64,000 nt of DNA, from the NCBI GenBank assembly GCA_965203195.1, contig OZ241860.1, positions 1,054,001 through 1,118,000 of the forward strand, given 5' to 3'. The notes beneath the pieces are model-generated. The model ran no database searches. It was given only the letters and a program-made list of their open reading frames with translations, and was not told where the DNA came from. Shown one piece after another: positions 42,190-50,398 of the stretch (its first letter is position 1; each line of letters begins with the position of its first letter). Position numbers and translations under genes: made by a program. This stretch comes from Bin87 sp965203195. GTDB lineage: Bacteria > Chloroflexota > Dehalococcoidia > Lucifugimonadales > UBA3495.

Positions 42190-42492
42190 ATGACCACGCC
42201 GGATCTAACGCCCGATCCCAGCCTCTACGATGAAGCGGAGTGGGAGATGTTGCAGTCCTTCGAAAACGCCGATTGGCTGCCGGAACCCGACCGGGAAGCC
42301 CGCCGGCAGTACTGGCGGAAAGCGTTCCAAGACGCCGAGTGCGGCGGCTACATTGGCCCCGTCCCCTACGATGTCCCCTACCCGTGGGCCGCCAAGGCCG
42401 GCCCGCCCTGCGCCCCAACCCCTCTTGCCCGCAACCCCGCTCCCGGCGATAATCCCACGCCGAACGACGATACCCCGCCCTCGGCAGCATAG
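42190..42492 (+). CDS. CopG-like antitoxin-related small protein
   Basis: 100 residues, start MTTPDLTPDPSLYDE; GGAGA lies 6-7 bases upstream and TATAGT at 42074-42079 may be the -10. The segment DEAEWEMLQSFENADWLPEP followed by RRQYWRKAFQDAE resembles the EEQELLxSFENGEW..EKxRY pattern of CopG-family antitoxins of BrnT-like pairs. The C-terminus (NPAPGDNPTPNDDTPPS) is low-complexity and resembles the linker in the next open frame, so the two may stem from one duplication. The toxin partner is not clear. Confidence 0.55.
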   Translation: MTTPDLTPDPSLYDEAEWEMLQSFENADWLPEPDREARRQYWRKAFQDAECGGYIGPVPYDVPYPWAAKAGPPCAPTPLARNPAPGDNPTPNDDTPPSAA

Positions 42493-42500
42493 GCCGCCTT

Positions 42501-42974
42501 ATGCCCACCTACTACTGGGATGCCGAAAAAGACGCTCTACTGCAACGCGCCCGCGGCATCTCATTTCGCGATGTGGTGCCCCCTATTGAAGTTGCCGGAG
42601 ACGACCCGTGGCCTTTCCCCGACGACCTGGACGATTACGAGCGCTGCCTGGAAGCCTCTGTCGCCGCCGGCGAATGGCGTTCCGTGCCGAACTTCCCCGC
42701 CGAAAAGGCTCGCTACGAAGCCATCGCCCGCGCCACCATAGCCGCCTGGAGCCCAGAACCGACCGCCACAGCATCGGAACAATCCCGCCCGGCCCCGGCC
42801 GGCCGGGCCCTGGGGAATCGGGCCGGCCCTCCGCCCCTTGCCGGCAACCCCATTTCCGGCGATAATCTGCCCCGGAACAATGCGCCCTCCCCATCGTCAC
42901 CATCGTCATCATCTACCACCACCCTGCCCGCCGACATCCCTCCCGCCCCCATCCCCCCCGGAGGAACGCCCACA
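42501..42974 (+). CDS. BrnT/CopG-antitoxin-like ORF without own stop, in frame with the GMC oxidoreductase
   Basis: 158 codons starting MPTYYWDAEKDALLQRARGI, which resembles BrnT-type starts (WDxxKxxxxxxxxGISF). It is followed by YERCLEASVAAGEWRSVPNF and EKARYEAIARATI, a good match to the CopG-antitoxin C-terminal pattern. A Ser/Pro/Asn-rich linker then runs with no stop into the GMC start at 42975. Either a natural fusion with a 158-residue extension, or an antitoxin-like gene that lost its stop. The strong internal ribosome site favours separate translation of the enzyme. Confidence 0.5.
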
Positions 42975-44513
42975 ATGCAATACGACGTAATCATCATCGG
43001 CGCCGGTTCCGCCGGCTGCACTATGGCCGCCCGCCTCACCGAGGACCCCAGCCGTTCCGTCCTCCTCCTGGAAGCCGGCCCCGACTATCCCGACTTTGAC
43101 CTCTACCCCGACGACCTCAAATACGGCTACGACCAGACCGCATCCGCCATCAACGCCCCCCACAACTGGACCTTCTGGGCCAACAACCCCGGCCAGGACA
43201 ACCCTATGCCCGTCCCCCGCGGCCGGGTCGTCGGCGGCTCCTCCGCCATCAACGGCCAGGTGCTCCTCCGCGGCGTCCCCGAGGACTACGACGCCTGGGC
43301 CGCTATGGGCAACGACGAATGGCAATTCACCGACTGCCTCCCCTACTTCCGCAAACTGGAAACCGACACCGACATCACCGACGACTTCCACGGCAACGAA
43401 GGCCCCATCCCCGTCCGCCGCCACCGCCGCGCCGACTGGCTCCCCGCCCAGGTCGCCTTCTGGAACGCCTGCCGCGCCGCCGGCTACCCCGACGACCCCG
43501 ATATGAACCACCCCGACTCCGGCGGCGTCGGCCCCATCCCTATGAACAACCCCAACGGCGTGCGCATGAGCACCTCCATCACCTACCTGCGCGAAGCCCG
43601 GCACCGACTCAACCTCACCGTCCGCCCCAACGTCACCTGCCGCCGCATCCTCTTTGAGGACAAAAAAGCCGTCGGCGTGGAGGTGGAAAGCGGCGACGAA
43701 GTATTCACCGTCCTCGGCTCCGACATCATCGTCAGCTCCGGCGCCATCGCCTCCCCCCAGCTCCTCCTCCTCTCCGGCGTCGGCCCCCCCGACCACCTGC
43801 GCGCTATGGGCATCCCCGTCATCCACGAACTCCCCGGCGTCGGCCAGAACCTCCGCGACCATCCCAACATCCGCGTCCCCGTCAAAGTCAAGGACGACTT
43901 CCCCCTGGACCCCGCCGCCCCCCGCACCCAGGTCGCCCTCCGCTACACCGCCACCGGCAGCCACCTCCGCAACGACATCCAGATCATGCAATCCTCCTTC
44001 TCCTCGCCCATCGCCGGCGACCCCCTGGAAGCCGAAGGCATCCGCTTCACCTGCATCCTGGAACTCGCCGTCGGCTCCGGCCACCTCCAGCTCGCCAGCT
44101 CCGACCCCCACGAACAGCCCCTCCTCAACTATAATTACTTCCAGGACGAATTCGACCTCTCCCGTATGCGCGAAGCCGTCCGCATCTGCGTCGACCTCCT
44201 GGCAACCGACCACTACCAGGACGTCGCCGACGAACTCCTGGATCCCCTCCCCGCCGACCTGGCCAGCGACGCCGCCCTCAACGACTGGCTCAAACGCACC
44301 GTCAGCACCTCCCAGCACATCTCCGGCACCTGCAAAATGGGCCGCGCCGACGACCCCATGGCCGTCGTGGACCAACATTGCCGCGTCCACGGCCTCCAAA
44401 ACCTCCACATCGCCGACGCCTCCGTAATGCCCGACTGCATCCGCGCCAACACCAACTGCACCACCATTATGATCGCCGAACGCAAATCCGAATGGTTCCG
44501 CGCCGGCGAATAA
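42975..44513 (+). CDS. GMC-family FAD oxidoreductase (choline-dehydrogenase-like)
   Basis: 512 residues from the ATG at 42975 with GGAGGAAC upstream; the frame is open back to 42501. GMC fold: FAD-binding YDVIIIGAGSAGCTMAARL, PRGRVVGGSSAINGQVLLRG (GMC signature 1), SSGAIASPQLLLLSGVGPPD (signature 2), and the C-terminal QHISGTCKMGRADDPMAVVD with the catalytic His, then DASVMPDCIRANTNCTTIMI. It would oxidise an alcohol or aldehyde with FAD. Just 49 bases before the Grx selenoprotein, same strand, so a redox operon is likely. Confidence 0.92.
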   Translation: MQYDVIIIGAGSAGCTMAARLTEDPSRSVLLLEAGPDYPDFDLYPDDLKYGYDQTASAINAPHNWTFWANNPGQDNPMPVPRGRVVGGSSAINGQVLLRGVPEDYDAWAAMGNDEWQFTDCLPYFRKLETDTDITDDFHGNEGPIPVRRHRRADWLPAQVAFWNACRAAGYPDDPDMNHPDSGGVGPIPMNNPNGVRMSTSITYLREARHRLNLTVRPNVTCRRILFEDKKAVGVEVESGDEVFTVLGSDIIVSSGAIASPQLLLLSGVGPPDHLRAMGIPVIHELPGVGQNLRDHPNIRVPVKVKDDFPLDPAAPRTQVALRYTATGSHLRNDIQIMQSSFSSPIAGDPLEAEGIRFTCILELAVGSGHLQLASSDPHEQPLLNYNYFQDEFDLSRMREAVRICVDLLATDHYQDVADELLDPLPADLASDAALNDWLKRTVSTSQHISGTCKMGRADDPMAVVDQHCRVHGLQNLHIADASVMPDCIRANTNCTTIMIAERKSEWFRAGE

Positions 44514-44562
44514 CCCGCCCCGCCCCAGGAACAGCCCACCGGAAACAAGGGGGAACCTCGCT

Positions 44563-45354
44563 ATGACCACCGCCGCCACCGCCGCCGCCCGCTCCGTCCA
44601 CGTCTACACCAACCCCGGTTGATTCAGCTGCCGGACCCTGGAGGAATTCCTCGCGTCCAACGGCGTTCAGTATGAACACCACGACCTGCTCACCGACGCA
44701 GCCGCCCGCGCCGACCTGCAAGCCCGCGGCATCCTCTCCGCCCCCGTCACCATCATCGACGGCGCCGAAGTCATCATCGGCTACTACCCCAAAAAACTCA
44801 TCCCCGCCCTCGGCCTGGCCGACGCCCCCATCGACCTCTCCGGCCGCACCGCCTGGCTGGCCGACAAATACCGCCGCATCCTGCACGCCGCCGCCCGCGC
44901 CAGCGCCGAACTCTCCCCCGAACAACTCGCCCAGCCCGTACAGTGGCGCCCCGAACTGCTCCGCGACACCCTGGTGCATATCGTCTCCTTCCCCCAGCTC
45001 GCCCGCACCAGCCGCGCCCGCGGCTCTATGTCCACCGCGGATATGCGCGCCTGCCGCGACAGCCTCGCCCACCTGACCCAACCCCAGGACATCGCCGACT
45101 ACGCCCGCCAGGTCGCCGCCGACATCGTCGCCTTCCTCAACAGCGCCGACTCCGCGGGCTTCGACCGCGTCGTCCCCGCCCACTACGGCGGCGAAGTCAC
45201 CGTCCTGGAACTCCTCAACATCATCTTGAGCCACAGTACCCATCACCTCAAACAGGTGTACTGGTTTATGGACACCCACCTGGGACAGCCGGCCCAAACC
45301 CCGGCCACCGCCGACGATATGGAGGGCATCTTCACCCCGGCCCAGCTTATCTAG
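44563..45354 (+). CDS. Glutaredoxin-like domain with UGA active site (UxxC) fused to a DinB-like domain; putative selenoprotein
   Basis: 263 residues if UGA at 44620-44622 is Sec20. AAGGGGGAA precedes the ATG. The N-terminus reads RSVHVYTNPGU, then FSCRTLEEFLASNGVQYEHH, and later GILSAPVTIIDGAEVIIGYY. This is a glutaredoxin/NrdH-type domain in which CPxC is UFSC. SAPVTIIDG gives the cis-Pro loop. After about residue 95 it continues into a four-helix DinB-like domain (ADKYRRILHAAARASAELSP, ILSHSTHHLKQVYWFMDTHL with His residues). The frame is open otherwise. The DinB fusion suggests a thiol transferase linked to a low-molecular-weight thiol. Confidence 0.84.
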
Positions 45355-45372
45355 CCGGGCCGGCCGTGCCGG

Positions 45373-46353
45373 ATGCAGCAAAAAACTATGGCCGAACCGC
45401 TGACCTCTTTCGACGAATTGCCTGCTACCAGGGCCATCATCGCCGGCTGGCGTCGCCAGTGGTCCGACGGCGGCAACATATCCAGCGGGCTGCCCCGCTG
45501 GCTCATCAGCAAAAAGTCCGCCCGGCGCATCGGCCGCATGACCGGCGCAATCTCCCAACTCTGCTTCCCCTTCCAAATCGCCGGCTCCCACGATATGTAC
45601 CGCCCCCGCGCCGCCTTCAACGACGGACTGCCCAGCCGACCTATGGAATGGGACAACGGCTTCTGGTACGCCGGCGACGGCCTGGTCATCTTCCTCGGCG
45701 TGGAACCCTGGTATCGCATCGACCTCTACGCCAACGCCTTCTTCGAAGCCATCGCCGCCCTCGGCAACCCCAAAGTCGCCGCCGTGGAAGGCTACAACGG
45801 CCCCGCCCCCCCGGAACTGGAACGCCGCATCTCCTGCGTGTACAGCAAAGCCGCCATGGCACCCGTAATGCGCGAACACGGTATGCTGTTCTCCAGCTAC
45901 GGCTCCCAGCAGCGCCAGGGCCCCACCGTCGGCATGGCCCTCGTCAGCCTCGCCCACTTCCAGCGCCCCGACGTAGAAATGGTGCGCGTCGGCGCCATGG
46001 CCCCTATGTTCCCCTTCAGCGGCCGCGGCGGCGGACAACTGGGCATCACCACCGACCACCGCGCCTTCTACGACATCTTGCGCCGACTCCGCGCCCTCTA
46101 CTCCCTGGACATCGACCTCTCCGAACTCCGCCCCCGCTACGAGGAGGAAGCCGGCCAGCTCCTGGAATCCCTCCGGCGCATCGCTGACCGCAACGAGGAA
46201 GCCCGCCGCTACATCGACCGCATCCGCCGCGAATATCACTACCAGCCCTTCGAGGAACAAATCCCCCTCGCCCCCAGCATCGAAGGCGCCCTCGCCGACA
46301 TCCTCGGCCAGCTGGACTTGCCCGGCGACGACGATACGGCGCCGGCCCGCTAA
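45373..46353 (+). CDS. PAC2-family protein (proteasome-assembly-chaperone-like)
   Basis: 326 residues; a second ATG five codons in is possible. PAC2 fold: LPATRAIIAGWRRQWSDGGN, DGLVIFLGVEPWYRIDLYAN, VEGYNGPAPPELERRISCVY, MLFSSYGSQQRQGPTVGMAL and AMAPMFPFSGRGGGQLGITT. Family members occur in archaea, actinobacteria and Chloroflexota and are not assigned an enzyme activity. Last gene before a terminator; it follows the Grx fusion by 18 bases. Its 3' end is duplicated downstream. Confidence 0.85.
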   Translation: MQQKTMAEPLTSFDELPATRAIIAGWRRQWSDGGNISSGLPRWLISKKSARRIGRMTGAISQLCFPFQIAGSHDMYRPRAAFNDGLPSRPMEWDNGFWYAGDGLVIFLGVEPWYRIDLYANAFFEAIAALGNPKVAAVEGYNGPAPPELERRISCVYSKAAMAPVMREHGMLFSSYGSQQRQGPTVGMALVSLAHFQRPDVEMVRVGAMAPMFPFSGRGGGQLGITTDHRAFYDILRRLRALYSLDIDLSELRPRYEEEAGQLLESLRRIADRNEEARRYIDRIRREYHYQPFEEQIPLAPSIEGALADILGQLDLPGDDDTAPAR

Positions 46354-46517
46354 CCCCCGCCGCCCATCAGCGCCCCCGCCCCCTTTGCGCCCGCCGGCGT
46401 TGCCCGGCGTAACATAAAAAGGCGATGACGATACGGCGCCGGCCCGCTAACTCCCGCCGGCCATCAGCGCCCCCGCCCCCTTTCCGCCCGCCGGCGTTGC
46501 CCGGCGTAACATAAAAA
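46331..46517. repeat. Tandem duplication (2 x about 90 bases, offset 97) spanning the PAC2 stop codon
   Basis: The sequence from acgatacggcgccggcccgc to cggcgtaacataaaaa occurs at 46331-46420 and again at 46428-46517, with only a few differences. It includes the last codons and stop of the PAC2 gene. Confidence 0.88.
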
Positions 46518-46549
46518 AGTGGCGTCCGCCGCCGGGCGGACGCCACTTT
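46513..46549. terminator. Bidirectional Rho-independent terminator
   Basis: AAAAAA, then GTGGCGTCCGCC (46519-46530), loop GCCG, GGCGGACGCCAC (46535-46546), TTT. It separates the PAC2 gene on the + strand from the convergent VOC gene. Confidence 0.88.
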
Positions 46550-46699
46550 CTACGGAACGGGCTGGCTGGGCCGCCTTGACATTTCACCGCCGCTGCTTCG
46601 TCATTCCGGCTGCCGCCGGAACCGCGCCGCTTTGCCCGCTGTCTTCACTGCTGCCCCTTGCCGTTGCCGGCGTTAGTTGCCCGCGCCGCTTGCCCTGCG

Positions 46700-47155
46700 T
46701 CAGTTGATCGCCAGCGCGGTATTCTGACGCCCGGGCCGACGCATCTCCGCCAGCCCGTCCGCCGGGTCGTCAAACTTGTCGTAGTAAAACTCAATCCCGT
46801 TCCCGTCCGGATCCTCAAAATACACGCTGCCGGTCATCCCGTGATCCGTGGTCCGGTCCACCGCAATGTCGTTCTCCAGCAGCGTGTGGTAAAGATCCCG
46901 CAGCGAATCGAAATCCTCCACCTGCACCGCGAAATGGTTCAGCCCGATATTCCCCTTGCGGGAGGGCGCGGCCTCCGCCGGCGCCTGAAACAGCGCCAGG
47001 TCGTGGTGAATCTCCCCGCAGGTGAGAAAAGTCGCCGACCCGTCCGGCCGCTGCACCGCAATGTCAAAGCCCAGAATCTCGGTGTAAAACTTGGTGGATG
47101 CCCCCACATCGGAAACATTCAGCACCAGGTGTCCGACCTGCTTGGGTTTTACCAT
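46700..47155 (-). CDS. VOC-superfamily (glyoxalase/bleomycin-resistance/extradiol dioxygenase) protein
   Basis: 151 residues. Two beta-alpha-beta-beta-beta halves: QVGHLVLNVSDVGASTKFYT, EILGFDIAVQRPDGSATFLT, then LNHFAVQVEDFDSLRDLYHT and GSVYFEDPDGNGIEFYYDKF. The His of QVGHLVL, the His of LNHFAV and the Glu of IEFYY form the usual metal triad. Good ribosome site (aggaggagcaag) before the ATG. It may be a dioxygenase or isomerase; substrate unknown. Confidence 0.9.
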   Translation of the reverse strand: MVKPKQVGHLVLNVSDVGASTKFYTEILGFDIAVQRPDGSATFLTCGEIHHDLALFQAPAEAAPSRKGNIGLNHFAVQVEDFDSLRDLYHTLLENDIAVDRTTDHGMTGSVYFEDPDGNGIEFYYDKFDDPADGLAEMRRPGRQNTALAIN

Positions 47156-47386
47156 CTTGCTCCTCCTTGCCTGCCTGGAATGTGAAATGTGAAAAAGGGC
47201 GCCTGTTGCCCGCCACTATACGATAACCGCCGCCGGTCGGCAAGACCCCTGTCCCCCTTGTGCAGCGTTCCCAATTGGGCGGTCCCGCTTTGCGGCATTC
47301 CGCCAGCGGCGGGGAGCCAGGCATACTTTCCCGACTCCGGCCGGCGCCGGCGCAGCGGCCGGCCACGCCAACCACCTGAACCGGGA

Positions 47387-47629
47387 TTACCATACTTCCC
47401 GTCCCACGCCTGCTCCGGTGTCGATCTCCGTATGCCGGTTCTGCTCGGTCACCTGCTCCAGCAAAGCGTCCAACTCCACCCGGGGCTGCTTGGCGGCGCA
47501 GACAATAACGGCCGAGCCGTGAAGCGAGATGTCCACGGGCGAGTGCGGCCCCAGACCCAATTCCGACGCGAATGCTTCGGGGATCGTCAAGGACAACCCG
47601 GCGTCCAGCTTTACGGTGTGGACTGCCAT
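47387..47629 (-). CDS. AbrB/MazE-type DNA-binding (antitoxin-like) protein
   Basis: 80 residues. Swapped-hairpin AbrB domain: VKLDAGLSLTIPEAFASELG, then LGPHSPVDISLHGSAVIVCA. Such proteins are either antitoxins or small regulators. No MazF or VapC toxin lies next to it; the gene upstream is a frameshifted DUF1828/DUF1829 ORF. AGGAGG-like bases precede the ATG (caggaggtaaagcaag). Confidence 0.8.
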   Translation of the reverse strand: MAVHTVKLDAGLSLTIPEAFASELGLGPHSPVDISLHGSAVIVCAAKQPRVELDALLEQVTEQNRHTEIDTGAGVGREVW

Positions 47630-47667
47630 CTTGCTTTACCTCCTGTCCGGTCAGTAAGATGTTCAGG

Positions 47668-48452
47668 CTAGGCGCGGACTGGCGCCAGAATTGCCTGGAA
47701 TTCATCAGGCGCGGACCACCTGGCAACTCGGGAAAACGCATCCACCTGACTGAAGTCCTCCGGCCGCCACACATCCACAGTGTCGTCAAACAGCGAAACG
47801 AACTCCAGATTGGATTGGCTTTCTTTCAGATGATGCAGGTCAACGCACCCGGCCACCACGTGATCCGTAATCCGATGCACCGCACCCCGCGACCCGGTAG
47901 CCAGCAAAAAAACCAGCCCGGTCCGGGTATCGGTCTGCGTTTCAAAATTAACCGTCCATTCGCGGGTAGAACGCCCCTGTTTCGCCACGTCGCGCTGGAA
48001 AGGAATCCTTTTTCGTTAAGCCATTCCTCCAACTCATCCGCCGTAGTTTGGAGAGCTTGGCTCCGGATGGTGAACCACAAATCGGAAACCTGCACAGCGG
48101 CCTGGGCAACGCGCATCACCGCCTCCCCCAGCGCATCCTGCGTTACCCCGCGCATTGTCAACTGGTCGTTGAAAAGCTCAATCCGGAGCGTCTGGCACAC
48201 GTCCCGAGCCAGCGCCTCCTGCCGCGCCGAGCGCCTGGGGCTGACCGACTGCAACCACAGCCAGCCCAAAGCGTCCCCGAAATCGGTAACGTCGTAGCCG
48301 TTGCCACGCGGCAATACGAACACATCCACCACGCCGCCGTCCGGGTACAGCATCGGCGTGCGGACACGCACACCCTCAGGCTCCGCCTCCGAACATACGA
48401 ACAGAGGCGGCAACGACCGGCCCACGGTCGAGCATAGTTCGTTGCTGTTCAT
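47668..48452 (-). pseudogene. DUF1828/DUF1829-domain protein broken by a frameshift
   Basis: The first part (from 48452) has a DUF1828 domain: PDGGVVDVFVLPRGNGYDVT, DFGDALGWLWLQSV. It reads well to EEWLNEKGF near 48007, then turns into non-family sequence. The family sequence continues in the -1 frame from PFQRDVAKQGRSTREW to the end at 47668 (DUF1829-like: GLVFLLATGSRGAVHRI, VSLFDDTVDVWRPEDFSQV). A single lost base near 48000, in aaaaaggattcctttcc, explains it; a programmed -1 shift on the A-run is possible. Role unknown; often found with small defence or phage genes. Confidence 0.75.
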
Positions 48453-48453
48453 A

Positions 48454-48903
48454 TCAGTACCCCCCCTGAACTGCCCCGGGTTCCGACAGGTTTCCTTCGT
48501 GCCGCAGATGTATCTCGGCGCAGAATTGCTCCCACACCGCTACCGGGCGATGCCACGGCTCGGTGATGTCATCAGGCACGTAGGCCCACTTGTCGCGGTA
48601 GGGGGGGCGCCAGTAGTTCTTGTGCTTTTCTCCCACCGGCTCGCCGTCCGGGTTGGTGTGCTCTGCTCCCAAGTCCAGGCCGTGGATCCGACCCGCGCCC
48701 CGATGGATGAGCGCATACGACAACTTGTTTGAGCCGGCATTGTACCAGCCTTTAATGGATAGGGAATGACCGGATTCGGAATTCACTTCCACCAGGAACC
48801 CTCGGTAGGCGGCGGCGGGCCGGCCTTCCCAGGCAATGTCACCCACGATGCGCTTGGTGTCGTCGGCAATGATGGCCCGGTACTCATCTGCGCTTAACGG
48901 CAT
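48454..48903 (-). CDS. Uncharacterised protein upstream of the DUF1828/1829 gene
   Basis: 149 residues from the ATG giving MPLSADEYRAIIADDT, with GAGGAG upstream; a longer frame to 48987 is unlikely. It contains TKRIVGDIAWEGRPAAAYRG, FLVEVNSESGHSLSIKGWYN, ALIHRGAGRIHGLDLGAEH and PDDITEPWHRPVAVWEQFCA. I do not recognise a named domain. It ends one base before the DUF1828/1829 gene starts, so the two form a unit, perhaps a toxin-antitoxin or defence pair. Confidence 0.7.
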   Translation of the reverse strand: MPLSADEYRAIIADDTKRIVGDIAWEGRPAAAYRGFLVEVNSESGHSLSIKGWYNAGSNKLSYALIHRGAGRIHGLDLGAEHTNPDGEPVGEKHKNYWRPPYRDKWAYVPDDITEPWHRPVAVWEQFCAEIHLRHEGNLSEPGAVQGGY

Positions 48904-49055
48904 CAGCCCGCACTCCTCGGTTCCCAAGGTTCCCGGCGTCTGTCGCATCATAGCGCCGGCCGACAGCGCCGCGCAACCCGCACCCACCCGCCGCCGCCCG
49001 CTGCGATGTCCCCGCCCGCCCGAACTACCCTGGCCACATCCCGCCGCCCTGCCCG

Positions 49056-50381
49056 TTAGCCGCCGCCCGCGTCTGATGCCGCCATCCCGGCAATATCCCG
49101 CCGGTAAAACGCCCCTTCAAAGCCGATGCCCGCAATCCGCCGGTAGGCCCGCCCTCGCGCTTCCCCTACCGTATCCCCCAACCCCACCACCGTCAGTACG
49201 CGCCCCCCGGCGGTAACCACGGCCTCGCTGCCGTCCTCCGCCCGCCGCGCCCCGGCGTGAAAAACGATGGCCCCGTCATCCCCGCCCTTGCCCTTGCCGT
49301 CGCCGTACCCGCCCCCGCCGCGCGACAACCCGGCAATAGGATAGCCCGTCCGGTAGGCCCCGGGGTAGCCCGCCGACGCCATCACCACCCCCACCGCCGG
49401 CCGTTCCGACCACATCGCCGCCGGCGCCGCCCCCAGCTCCCCCACCGCGCACGCCAGCATCACCGGCGCCGGATCCGTGAGCAGACGCGGCATTATCACC
49501 TGCGTCTCCGGATCCCCGAACCGGCAGTTGAACTCCAGCACCCGCGGCCCCTCGTCCGTCAGCATCACCCCGCAGTACAGCGCCCCCCGGTACGGACTGC
49601 CCAGCTCCGCCAGCCGCCGGATTACGGGCAACATATAATCCCGGCGTATCCGTTCCGCCAGCCCCGCGTTCCAGAACCCCGGCGGCCCGTAGCTCCCCAT
49701 CCCGCCCGTATTCGGCCCCGCCTCCCCTTCCCCCACCCGCTTGTAATCGGCGGCGGCCACCACCGCCGAAAGCCTGGCCCCATCCGTAAAACCGAACACG
49801 CTAACCTCGTCGCCACGCAGCCAGTCCTCAATGACGATAACCGCCCCCGCCTCCCCGAATACCCGGTCATCCATACACGCCCGCACGGCCGCCCGCGCCT
49901 CCTCCCGGCTGGCGCACATCGCCACGCCCTTGCCTGCCGCCAGCCCGTCCGCCTTCACCACCAGCGGCCGGTCGGCGGCGTTGATGTAATCCAGAGCCGC
50001 CCCGGCGTCCTCAAAAACCCGGTAGTTGGGGCCGGGTACCCCCGCCGCGTCCATTACCGCGCGGGCGAAACTCTTGCTGGACTCCAGTTGGGACGCCGCC
50101 TGGCTGGGCCCGAAAGCGGCCACCCCGGCGTCCCGCAGCCGGTCCGACAGCCCCAGCGCCAGCGGCATTTCTGGCCCGATAACCACTAGGTCAATGCCGT
50201 GCGCCCCGGCCGCCGCCACCATCCCCTCCACATCCGTATCATCTACCGGCAAGTTCGTCCCCACCTGCGCCGTGCCGGAATTGCCCGGCGCCGCATAAAC
50301 CGCCGTCACCCCGCCGGAACCAGCCAGCCGCCACGCCAGCGCGTGCTCCCGTCCCCCGGAACCCACCACCAGAATACGCAT
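49056..50381 (-). CDS. purD: Phosphoribosylamine-glycine ligase
   Basis: 441 residues from the ATG at 50381 (AGGAGGGG upstream). ATP-grasp enzyme that makes GAR, step 2 of purine synthesis: MRILVVGSGGREHALAWRLA, VVIGPEMPLALGLSDRLRDA, FGPSQAASQLESSKSFARAV, VVKADGLAAGKGVAMCASRE, NTGGMGSYGPP and VLEFNCRFGDPETQ. Length normal. A 10-residue GGGGYGDGKGKGGDD-like insert sits near residue 370. It follows guaA by 17 bases, so the two purine genes are co-transcribed. Confidence 0.95.
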   Translation of the reverse strand: MRILVVGSGGREHALAWRLAGSGGVTAVYAAPGNSGTAQVGTNLPVDDTDVEGMVAAAGAHGIDLVVIGPEMPLALGLSDRLRDAGVAAFGPSQAASQLESSKSFARAVMDAAGVPGPNYRVFEDAGAALDYINAADRPLVVKADGLAAGKGVAMCASREEARAAVRACMDDRVFGEAGAVIVIEDWLRGDEVSVFGFTDGARLSAVVAAADYKRVGEGEAGPNTGGMGSYGPPGFWNAGLAERIRRDYMLPVIRRLAELGSPYRGALYCGVMLTDEGPRVLEFNCRFGDPETQVIMPRLLTDPAPVMLACAVGELGAAPAAMWSERPAVGVVMASAGYPGAYRTGYPIAGLSRGGGGYGDGKGKGGDDGAIVFHAGARRAEDGSEAVVTAGGRVLTVVGLGDTVGEARGRAYRRIAGIGFEGAFYRRDIAGMAASDAGGG

Positions 50382-50398
50382 CAGCCCGGCCCCTCCTG

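Noticed and set aside
20452..45354. UGA reassigned to Trp (alternative genetic code)
   Set aside because: The three in-frame UGAs replace Cys, not Trp, and TGA ends several normal genes.
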